From Pomphorhynchus laevis (taxonomy: Eukaryota; Acanthocephala; Palaeacanthocephala; Echinorhynchida; Pomphorhynchidae), in assembly GCA_012934845.2 (NCBI GenBank), contig WNNJ02002556.1, forward strand, positions 1 to 64,000: 64,000 bases of DNA, read 5' to 3'. Below, piece after piece: positions 13,301 through 22,549 of this stretch. The notes beneath the pieces are model-generated. The model searched no databases, had not been told where the DNA came from, and saw only the letters and a list, made by a program, of their open reading frames with translations. Made by a program: the position numbers and the translations under genes. Numbering within the stretch: position 1 is the stretch's first letter; each line of letters starts with the position of its first letter.

Positions 13301-16300
13301 AAATCTAAATTTAATTTTAAATGTTATAATTTCATTAAATATGAAATTATATATCTATAATTTTATCTATTATATTATATATTATTTATCTATAATATAT
13401 AATATATTTTATATACATAATATATATAATATATCTTTTATATAAGATATTTTAATTAATAAAAGTTTTTAATAAAATTTATTTAATTAATTTAAATAAA
13501 ATTATATTTAATTATATTATATTTATAAATTTAATAAAAGTTTTAATATTACACTTTTATTTTATAATTAAATTTTTTAAAATTTTAAAAAATTGTATTG
13601 ATTACATAATTAATAAATAAATTAATAGTTGCATTGTCATGTAAAAATATAAAATAATATAACATATCTGTGAAAAATATGGCTTATAAAAGTCAAACAT
13701 TTAACTGAATTAAAGGTTATAATTATATTTTTAAATCAAATTAAAAAAATGAAAGCTTGAGACAACCTTAACTCTGTTTCGAACGAATTGCAGCTTAGTA
13801 TCGATGTTGTCCTTTAAAAACATTTTTGCTCCTTTATAAATAACTGAAGACATTGCTTGCATATAACGATTTCCTTCTGAATGTCAAAGAATATAAAAAT
13901 AACAAATAACACTTATCTTTTCGTATGAAATTCTAAATACACAAAACACTTTACATAAATCTTGGTGAGGAATTTGTCTTAACATTTCAGTCACTTGATT
14001 AAAAGGACTTCTCTTTATGTAAAGAACAAATCATTTCATATATTTATTGAAAAAGTCATTTCGGGAAGGAATTTTATTCAAATATAATACAGTGACATGT
14101 AATATTATAATAGAAGATACAGAACTAGATTGTAATTGCGATACAATTACAAATAAATGACTTTAATGCATTTATCATATTTGAAATTATAAAATATAAT
14201 CAATGAAAATAGAAAATAATTTATTCATTACAAAAACACAACTTATTCATCAACTTTGGAACAATTGGCTCATCAAGTTGATGAAGGAATTGTTTTTCTT
14301 TTGTGTTTATTAATTCTGCTATAATTTGATAAATGAATCGAAATCATTTTATGTGGCTATTTAAGCCATCATTAATCAAAATAGTCTTATTCGATAAAAA
14401 CTAAATACTATAGATGTGTGCTAATAGATGTTTTTATAACGATATAACAAAGATGACGTTTTCTAGACAGAAACAAACGTGATTCTAAATTCCTAAATAA
14501 ATTTACGAAAATTGCTGACTTCTAGATAGGAGAATATCTTATCACAAACTAAGCCGATAAATCGCAGGTCATAATGATTTAATATAAGTGAAAGTTGCGG
14601 ATATAAACTTTCAATATGTAGTGTTGGATAGTATATTTAATAACATATTTTAGCAGATAATCAGCAAAAAGTATAATTCGAGAAAGCAACAAACGTTAAA
14701 AAAGGATTACTAAAAAAGTGAGTAAGACATGTACCTAAAAAAGTGGAAACATGAGTTGCTTTGCTGGGATTGAATACAATTGAGTAAAATACGGATCATT
14801 CACTTTGATAGATTGTATATGAAATATTACAGAACACATAAAAGCAATACATAAATTAAGCTAAAATATTAATTTAATAGCTAATAAATAGATTTTAATA
14901 TTAATTAAAATGAGTTTTAGTAGAAATAATTTTTAGATGGGGTGTGCCCGCTCTTTCTCGTGGTACCACTGGAAAGAAAAAGAAAAGAGGTGAAATGAAT
15001 TTTAGATAATTAATTATTCAAATATATACAGTTGTATATCTGAATTTTAATAATGTCTACATTCCGCGTATTAATTGTACGTGGGATAGAAGTTTCACTG
15101 GAAATCTCGATAGTAATAGATAGATTTTTCCATACTGAGTTGAAGGGTTAAAGAAATTAACAGAATTAAACAGAATCAAATGCACCCATAAAAGGATGCG
15201 CTTAATCAGATACTGCTGAGTTTCGATAAAATCTTTAAGTTATTATTCAAAGCGATTATTTTATTTCTACTTTTAATTCATACGATATACCTTGATTAAC
15301 TCATTTAATTTAGAAATTAACTTTTAATTTTTAAAATGCAATTAAATTTATTTTAATTAACTTTTAATTTTTAAAATGCAATTTTTAAATCCATTATTTT
15401 TGGTATAGATTTAATTTTTAAATTTATTATATTAGTGGTGTATGGTACATAGAAATACTATGGTATATATATGTACTGGACATATGTCTAATACATGTCT
15501 AGCTGTAAATAATACAAGAGATATAAACAAATCAACATAATATACTAACTTAATATACTCAACATAATATCGCTAGGCATAATATCACATAATGTCATAA
15601 TATCACATAATATCACTAGACAGATATATACTAGCATTAAGATGCATGCTGATAAAATACATATTTCCTCAGAATGGGAAAACGGATATCGAATAATATA
15701 GGGAGAACAGTCAAAACAGGTAATCGCGAATTCTTTATTAGCACGAAAAATGAACAATTAGCCAAATAGAAGCATGAATTTCATTAATATGGAATTGTTC
15801 ATCATCCAAATCGTAGATTAACTTAAGATTAATTTTCAATATACAGTTTTATATTAGTTTAAGATTAATTAATTATTAATCTTATATTATTCAAGATTAA
15901 TTTTCAATATACTGTTTGATATTAGTTTTTAATTTTCAATACAACAATTTTATGTAATTTTTATAAAATATACCTGGTTCATGTTTAATTAAAGGATCAG
16001 CAATCATTTTAAAAATCGCTTTCAGACAGTTGTAACCTTTACACCTTGCTTTTCTTACTTGAATACCAACAGACCAAGCATCAGCATGATTCGGATCAAA
16101 ACAAGAATCTGCCTGATTAATAAAATCACATGAGATATCTTTCCATTGACAAGATAAATGTATACTGCTAAAAGTTAAGAAAGCAAGACTTTAAATTAAC
16201 GGACACACTAAAATACCTGATTGGATCTTCGTAGCATCCCAACGGAAATGCAATATCACAGTTTTTATTACTAAAGTTATCAGAATTGGAATGAAATTCA

Positions 16301-19300
16301 AAGAAGTGAGTCACGTAGGTTGCTCGAGATGACAGCGAATAAAATTTCTTTGGTTGTGAAGATATCAGCTAATGACAAATTTAAGATTAATTTATTAAAA
16401 ATAGCGCATTCGGTATTCACTGCAAATAATCAACATTTAAATTAAAGATTTTATTGTATTATGGATTACAATTGTTTATTGTTTATAATTGTTTATATTA
16501 TAAAATTATTATTAAAATTATTGGAGCTGGATCAAAGAAAGAAGGAAAAGTTTATTTGATAGTTCGCTAGCCTCTGTTAGCATCTTCAGAAAATTAGCCA
16601 ATATCGAATTGCTTGTTTTATACACAAAAAAAAACAACTTTTAAATTAAATGAAGAGATCTATGAACAAAACGATGGTCTCGCAATGGAAAATCTTCTAG
16701 CACCCCTTCTTAGTGAATTATTTCTGGGAAATTGTGAATTGAATAATATCACTAAGATGGATTGAATTGTTATGTGGATTAGACATGTCGATGATACGTT
16801 TGCTATTATTGATAACATAATTGATGTACATGACATATTAAAAGCAATAAATTGTTTTAATGAAAACATTCAGTGGACCATAGAATTAGAATTAGATTGT
16901 AGATTAACATTTTTAGATGTCGTCGTTAGTAGAACATTAAATGATATTTTAAAAACATCCGTTTACTATAAAAATTTAAATAATTTAAATATTGTTTCAT
17001 GGAATACCAATGTCCCAATACCTTGGAAAATATCTGATATTAATTCTTTGTTTTTACGAAGTCAGATTATTGTTTCCGATATAAATGAGCTTGAAACAAA
17101 TAATAAGATAATTAGAATTATATTAGAAAAAAAAACAGTTTTTCATCATGGGTAATTACAAAGGCTTTCTACAAAAGTACCGAAACTGATTAAGATGTTA
17201 TTTTTGGCTCAGAAGAGCAAATAAATATATAGGATTACCATTTATAAGGTAATTTTCTGAAGATGCTAACATAGGTTTGAGAAATATTAAATAAAATTTT
17301 GGTTATTTCTTTGATCTAACTCAAATAATTCTTTATCAAAAATGGATCATTATCAACTATTTAAAATTATAATGATAATAATAATTATGATCATAATTAT
17401 ATCGATAATTTTGTGGATTTTACCGCTCGCCTGTCTATAGGCGATCAGTCAGATATTTAGATAGCATGCTCATCAATGACTATGTCAATACAGCAAATAT
17501 TGCATACCTACAGAGATGAGGCAGATGTTCGCCTGATTGGTTTTGCCTGATTGTGTTTTCGATACGATCCATGTTTCTAAGTCTGATCGGCACAGAATAG
17601 GATATTGATTCTACGCTATGGCACGAGTATAGTCTGAGCCTTGAAAATGACAGTGTCGGCTTAAGAGATGCTACTATCAGCAGTAACTTTAAATAAAACC
17701 CATTCCTTCAAATATGTGGGCATGTTTAAATGGTGTCCGAGACAAGGAGTTGATAAGAACACAGGAGACAATATGCAAGCAAACACGTTCAGAGCGCCAT
17801 TGAATCGAAATAAGGGAGCGTTCAGAGCTCATCTAGAGAGTAGACCAAGTCATGATTAACTCAATCGAGTACGCATCACTAAAGGGAGTATTTTCATGGC
17901 TAGCAGGTATACCCACACATGACCAAAAACAAAACTAAGTAATAACGAATTTCGTTATGCAATGATAGTCAGATATGGTGTGCTACTCCTAGATGCTCCA
18001 ACAATGTGTCAGTGCAATACCTTAAAAACTCCTTCACATGCATTTTCTTGTCCAAGGGAGGGCGTCATTCGATGACGACATGGTAAGTGGCCTCCTTGCC
18101 CAAAATCTCACCGAAATCGGCAGCAATATTCAAATTAAACCCACTCTGATCCCAATTAATCCAGAGGTTTGCTTCACCAACAGCGCCACAACAAATGATA
18201 GAAATTCAAGATTAATTAATTATTAATCTTATATTATTTAAGATTAATTTTCAATATACTGTTTTATATTAGTTTTTAGTTTTCAATATAACAATTTTAT
18301 GTAATTTTTATAAAATATACCTGGTTCATGTTTCATTGTGTGTTCCGGTCTATATGGGGATAACGCAGAGCGTACTTTCCTTAACATATGCGTTTTTAAC
18401 GCCCACGCTTAGTCAAATACCTCACCAGTAGAAGTTCCTGCTTTGAATTTCACTAGTCGCGAAAAAGTAGCGAGTATCTTGAGAGAATCGAAGAAGTTGA
18501 GCGGACTTCTTTTATTTCTGCAATCTTTAAATGTTGCTGTGGAAACGGCAAAGAATGCAACGTACTATTCTAAAAAACAGCTGAAGTCTTGAAAACACGG
18601 GGTTTTGTAAGCGGATTAGATTCGAAAACTACGATCTCGCATCGGGGTGCTTCTCTTAAAGATGGGTTCGCGCTGCATCCGAAGGAATCTCATATCAACA
18701 AGTAGAGGGTGCAGAGAGGGAGGATTTGAGGATCACGCTTTGGCATAGCGAGAATCGGATGTCATTGAGAGAAGACACTGTGATATTTTACATGTGATTT
18801 ATGTGATTTAGATTTATTTTTTGACAATTTTTGTGCATCTTGTATCAATATACAAGATTCTTGTATCATCTTGTAAAAAATATATTATTAAAAAAAATAA
18901 AAAACTATGATCATAATTATGATTATATTATGATTATAATTTTAAGCTTTTAAATCAAAACATTTCTATTATTGTAATTAACTATTTTTTATTAATAATT
19001 CATTTTTACTGAAACATTTTCTTTTAATTAATCATTTTTAATAATAAAATTCACCTTCATAACACAATTTAAAAATTTATTATTTAATAAATAATCAAAA
19101 GTATGTATCGAATTTATACCAATTTTTCTTCGAACATTCGACAAATATCGTGCAGACTGCTCAGTCTCGAAGCCTGTGTATGATTATGAATAAGAGCCAT
19201 GTCAAACATCGTACGAAGACCGTTAGAAATAGCAATTCCATCGTAAAAAGTCTGCCAGTTTTTCTGATAACAGAAGAATACTGGAATACAGCTAAATATA

Positions 19301-22300
19301 ATCAAATATTTTAAAAATGAAATCGAACCGAAGTTAAAAACAAACATTTTTAAATTATTTTGCTAATTAATTTATTGTGTGAGCTTACCATTCTGTGCTA
19401 GACAGTGCACACGCAATTATACTTTGAATCAAATTGTTTTCATCATTTCGGTATGTCAAAATTCGAACAGAAGAGACAGTTATAAATTCCGTAAGGCCAT
19501 ACCAATGAGTGATATACGGACTAGATAAAGGAAAATCGTTGTCTACGTTAAGTAGAGTGGCCATTGGAATTAACTGGGGTTGCTGTTTAAGATCACAATC
19601 AGAGAGGTAATTGTAAATTACAGTAAACATCTCTGTTCCTAAAGAAAACGTTTCCGTCTTCTGCAACCACTTACGATCTAAAATGCTCTAAAATAAAATC
19701 AAAATGAAAAATATTATTTATTTATTAAAGCAATAAAGAAATTGAATTATATTTTAAGAACAAAAAAATATTTTTAATATTTTATTTAATTATTATTTTA
19801 TTATTTAATCGGTATAAAGTTTATTTAAGATAAAAAATCGATTGCTCGAGTTTGAGTTTAGTTTTATTTTAGTTTAGTGTTGAACTAAATTTGAACAAAC
19901 AAAATTTTAAACAAAAATTAATAAGACTTAATAAGAATTAGTAAGAATTAATAAGAATTAATAAGAAATTGATAGAAAGCAAAAATTGACTATCGTTGAT
20001 AAAAACTAAATAATAAATTATTTAATGAATTATTTTAGTGAATTTATCACGATAAATTCATCAATAAAATTCATTTTCAATGTTTTGATGCCATAGGAAA
20101 CCAAAAATCAATTGCTTTCAAGAAAAACAATTGTTAAAACCAATAAAAAATTTAAGAGATAAAAATCATGAATAATAAAATTCATTATTAATTGAATTAA
20201 ATTATTAATAAAAATTTAATTTAATAATTTAATGTAAATACATTTGTTTTTCTAAAAAATTGTAATCCTGTGCCTCAACAAAATATTGGAAACGAATTTT
20301 ATAAAACTTTTAGATTTTGAATCATTTCTATTGAATTCGTATATCGGACATACCGTTAAAAAATCTATTTGACGATATCAAATAGAAATGAATGAAAGTT
20401 ATAAACTGGAATTTAAAAACGAGAACATAACGAGCGCAGATAATAATGTGTAGATAAACCAAATTCAAGTTGTCTTTAATTTATAATTGAATTTATTTTT
20501 TAATAATTCAATTTATCTTCTACACGAAGATAAATTCCATTTAGCGATTATCTGCTCGAGCGATGATACATTTTATTTTTAATATTTATTAAATTATTAT
20601 TTTGTTATTTAATTAAACGTTTTATAAAACTTTTAGATTTTGAATCATTTCTATTGAATTCGTATATCGGACATACCGTTAAAAAATTTATTTGACGATA
20701 TCAAATAGAAATGAATGAAAGTTATAAACTGTAATTTAAAAAGAAGAACATAACGAGCGCAGATAATAATGTGTAGATAAACCAAATTTAAACATGCTAA
20801 CCACATTTGACGATCGTTGTCTGCACGAAGATAAATTCCATTTAGCGATTATCTGCTCGAGTGATGATACATATCTACATGATAAACAGTGAAAAATTTA
20901 AAATATATTTAGCATTAATACACTTTTCAAAGTCAGATCCAACGGTAAAATCAAGCATCTCAAACACCTCATCGTTCTAATTAAAAAGAAAAAATATCTT
21001 AAATATACAATTCAAATTGAAAGAACCGGTTAACCGTGGAAAGAAGAACAATTTAAAATGCTATTTTTAGTGAGTTGATCAAAATATTAAAGTTCAAATA
21101 CTAAAATGATGTTTTAGATTTTAAAAGACACTAACTAGAAATAGAGAGAATAAATTAAATTATTGATAATGAATAATAAAATTATTAATTATTAATTAAT
21201 TAAAGTAATAATTATTGGAGCTGGATCAAAGAAAATAGGAATTTTATTTGATATTCCTTAAACTTTTCTTAGAATCTTGTAATTATCTGGAGATGCTAAG
21301 CGAGATTAGCGAAATATTAAATAAAATTCCTCGTTTCTTTGATCCAGCCCCAAAAGATATTTATTAATAATGGATCATTATCAAATATTTAAAATTAATG
21401 AAATTGTTGATAAATTATGATAACGTAATAAGATGTATTAAAGTATCTTTAATGCCTCAAACGAGGTATTAAAGATACCTTGAAGTAACGTGTAGAATGA
21501 AGAGCTTAGTCGAATAAAACCCCGCCATCGTACCCGTCACAATTTTGGATGATTTGCTAAGGTAGCTGATTCAAAGGTAGCTATAACTATTACACTATTG
21601 TATTGGTTCATTTTCAAAATGAGAAGGCTCAAAGAGCTTTTAATATTAATGAGCTTCGTCGTATAAAACCCCGCCGGCGTACTTGTCACAATTTTGGATG
21701 ATTTGCCAAGGTAGCTAATTCAAAGGTAGCTTAACTATTACACTATTGTATTTGTTCATTTTCAAAATGAGAAGGCTTAAAGTTGACGAAGTTGGCCTTT
21801 ACGCCAAAATTTCATAAATTTGATTTAATTTGGCTATTATCACAGGGTAAAAATCAGACCACTAGTGATCAGTGAATGATTAGATAATTTTTAATTTATA
21901 GACAAAATCACCAGATCCTGAGTGTAAAATGCACATTTTGTGTTGTTGCCAAAATACGAAGGTTCTAACGTAGAATAAAAAGAAAGAAAAAACATAGGAT
22001 CATCTAAAAGTATGAATCTTTTAAAGTATTCCAGCTTTTGCACTAAAATGATAAAGCTATATACCATCATAAATTGTGAGATTATTTGGCATCAAACCAA
22101 AAAAATACAAAGCGGAAATATGTCTAGAAGTAATAACTCACTAAATTAAATCTTAATTAAGGGTTCATAGAATGAAATGCTCAATTGAAATAAAGAACTA
22201 TTTTATATAATGATCATCTATCAATCTTTATTGTCGTAAACTATGTTATATAATGATCGTCTATCAATCTTCAATGTCGTTCCGAACTATATTGACGTAA

Positions 22301-22413
22301 GTTAATTTTGTTTGCAATTGAAATTAAATGATAAATTATCAATTAAATTATGTTCTAAAAATAAACAAATTGGTACAGATTGTCAATTTTTAATTTTTAC
22401 GAACCTGCTCCAT
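4391..22413 (-). CDS. RAB3GAP1: Rab3 GTPase-activating protein catalytic subunit (RAB3GAP1), 13 exons, 662 aa
   Basis: Catalytic subunit of the Rab3GAP complex; with RAB3GAP2 it acts on Rab3 (GAP) and Rab18 (exchange) at membranes. Exons (minus strand): 22,405-22,413; 20,924-20,976; 19,389-19,685; 19,120-19,291; 16,217-16,368; 15,974-16,167; 13,767-13,876; 12,986-13,030; 12,767-12,942; 10,175-10,388; 4,916-5,047; 4,668-4,871; 4,391-4,621. All junctions are GT-AG and phases agree. Family landmarks in order: EVFEMLDF (aa 6-13), NDFP...WYGL (exon 3), CYEDPI (exon 5), WSVGIQVRKA (exon 6), FHQKLQLLNYCI (exon 10), ITEDM-like block (exon 11), DFIRYYSPKD and LSERM (exon 12). The Arg of LSERM (about aa 551) matches, from memory of the human protein, the catalytic Arg. 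The last intron is 46 nt. The protein ends about 100 residues earlier than the human one and is shorter in the acidic linker; further 3' exons below 4,391 were not found. The tiny first exon (M-E-Q) is the least certain part. Confidence 0.88.
5280..6900 (+). mobile_element. decayed Penelope-like element with RT and GIY-YIG remnants, in RAB3GAP1 intron 10
   Basis: Plus-strand text at about 5,530-5,790 matches the palm region of Penelope-type reverse transcriptases: S-L-D-V-E-S-L-H-T-S-I-P-L-D-E, then a block reading N-I-F-Q-F-D-N-E-L-Y-R-Q-T-x-G-x-A-M. A plus-strand reading frame at 6,614-6,898 (94 codons) reads Y-E-G-E-T-D-D-L-L-N-L-R near residue 40, followed by K-K-Y and a spaced His; this is the pattern of the GIY-YIG endonuclease that ends many Penelope proteins. 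The copy is broken in many places and lies opposite to the host gene. The GIY-YIG call is weaker than the RT call. Confidence 0.55.
7467..7575 (-). repeat. PLE terminal repeat (family P1) with hammerhead-like fold
   Basis: Carries the family block ATTATTGGAGCTG and, on the minus strand, CTGAAGA followed by a short stem-loop and GAAATATC (core about 7,535-7,567). The same block occurs at 16.5, 17.3, 21.2, 53.5 and 54.1-54.4 kb. The order CUGANGA, stem II, GAAA, then NUH is that of a hammerhead ribozyme, with one extra base before stem II. Confidence 0.5.
7840..9410. repeat. cluster of PLE family P2 terminal repeats
   Basis: The end sequence CAGATAACTGAGTCTACG occurs at about 8,036, 8,736 and 9,101, with partial forms at about 7,840 and 9,231. 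The copy at 8,030-8,330 is the reverse complement, over about 300 bp, of the 3' end of the P2 reverse transcriptase element at 29,090-29,400. It includes the AAAATAAAAGTCATTTTTAT block and a G+C-rich piece at 8,226-8,311. The copy at 9,225-9,410 shares the first 150 bp. These look like solo ends left by repeated insertion into the same RAB3GAP1 intron. Confidence 0.6.
8863..8960. repeat. 98-bp palindromic MITE-like unit
   Basis: The ends ATTGTTGAAA and TTCAACAATA are inverted repeats and the inner arms continue with GGCATCCG(C/A)CGACAGAACA and its complement, separated by a short AT-rich loop. It is a near-perfect fold-back of about 40-bp arms, sitting within the P2 cluster. The 64-codon open frame across it is a by-product of the palindrome. 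Confidence 0.65.
11001..11376. repeat. compound palindrome of four 80-bp units
   Basis: A unit of about 80 bp (TTTTTATTCTCAAGTTGCTT to TTTAAATATTAAAATCA) is present twice in direct order at about 11,031-11,197 and then twice inverted at about 11,205-11,355. The block is bounded by a further inverted pair (ATTACAATTAAAATTTTGA). It is therefore a tandem pair facing its own mirror image, in RAB3GAP1 intron 10's upstream neighbour (intron 9). No coding content. Confidence 0.7.
11690..11815. other. isolated GC-rich island of unknown origin
   Basis: About 125 bp with a base composition near 60% G+C inside an intron that is about 80% A+T. It begins TTGTCACGGCCCCAGG and contains GACCCCGGGCGG on the minus strand. 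No open frame, tRNA shape or known repeat was recognised. A TGTCACG start would suit the end of an LTR, but no partner was found in the window. Confidence 0.4.
13877..15973. other. RAB3GAP1 intron 6, nothing recognised
   Basis: About 2.1 kb of AT-rich intron. It has a small local duplication at 15,300-15,385 and ATATCAC-rich simple sequence at 15,540-15,615. No element or gene was recognised. Confidence 0.55.
16510..17375 (+). mobile_element. truncated Penelope-like element (family P1) with inverted terminal repeats
   Basis: An open stretch at 16,772-17,155 encodes the C-terminal part of a Penelope-type reverse transcriptase: W-I-R-H-V-D-D-T-F (catalytic V-D-D), then N-I-Q-W-T-I-E and L-T-F-L-D-V, the family's order. 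It is bounded on the left by the P1 terminal repeat in minus orientation (16,518-16,600, with GGAGCTGGATCAAAGAAA) and on the right by the same repeat in plus orientation (17,245-17,375), so the ends are inverted. Each end carries the CTGAAGATGCTAAC hammerhead-like block. It lies in RAB3GAP1 intron 4, opposite to the gene. Most of the 5' part of the protein is missing. Confidence 0.7.
17530..18790 (+). mobile_element. decayed retroelement C-terminal region, split by an inserted duplicate
   Basis: Plus-strand text at about 17,985-18,200 reads C-Q-C...S-H-A-F-S-C-P-R and then K-P-T-L-I-P-I-N-P-E-V. After a 127-bp foreign block the text resumes near 18,390 with F-N-A-H-A and an alpha-helical region. 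The order of a C-x-C...H-A-x-x-C zinc-like motif followed by a V-F-N-x-H-A motif occurs downstream of the polymerase in a group of metazoan retroelements. I recall the motif but cannot name the family with certainty. The copy is old and has many frame changes. Confidence 0.4.
18206..18332. repeat. duplicate of the RAB3GAP1 exon 6 donor and adjoining intron
   Basis: This 127-bp block repeats 15,862-15,990 with only a few differences. It carries the last codons of exon 6, its GT donor and about 110 bp of the following intron. It interrupts a decayed retroelement in intron 4. Since the source is host sequence 2.3 kb away, it marks a local template switch or a repair patch. Confidence 0.7.
20297..20876. 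repeat. tandem pair of 260-280 bp units in RAB3GAP1 intron 2
   Basis: Bases 20,297-20,574 and about 20,619-20,876 are two direct copies starting TTTTATAAAACTTTTAGATT and ending near ATCTGCTCGAG. Within each unit GAGCGCAGATAATAATG and GATTATCTGCTCG are partly inverted, so each unit may itself be a small fold-back element. The copies differ by a few percent plus a deletion in the second. Confidence 0.7.
21195..21390. repeat. PLE family P1 inverted terminal pair without coding body
   Basis: Begins ATTATTGGAGCTGGATCAAA and ends with the inverted form (TTTGATCCAG...), with the hammerhead-like block (TGGAGATGCTAAGC ... TTAGCGAAATATT) at 21,279-21,320. It matches both ends of the element at 16.5-17.4 kb joined together, as if the body had been lost. 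It sits in RAB3GAP1 intron 1. Confidence 0.6.
21502..21780. repeat. tandem duplication, unit about 149 bp
   Basis: Two direct copies start GAGCTT(A/C)GTCG at 21,502 and 21,651, each with AAAACCCCGCC and CACAATTTTGGATGATTTGC. They differ by about ten substitutions. No coding content recognised. Confidence 0.7.
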
Positions 22414-22427
22414 CTGATGTATTCAAA
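22414..22427 (-). promoter_or_regulatory. 3' splice acceptor directly before the RAB3GAP1 start codon
   Basis: On the minus strand the sequence reads GAATACATCAG immediately followed by ATG. An AG directly at the start codon, only 136 nt after the NOG1 stop, fits a spliced-leader acceptor in a polycistronic transcript. A 5' UTR intron is the alternative. Confidence 0.4.
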
Positions 22428-22549
22428 ACAAATGATAGTAAATAATCTGGAAATGTTAAAAATAAAATGAAAAATAAAAACTAAAAATAAATCAGAAAAT
22501 GCAAAACAAGAAAAGAACAAGAATACAAATTTCTAAAATTTTATTTTGT

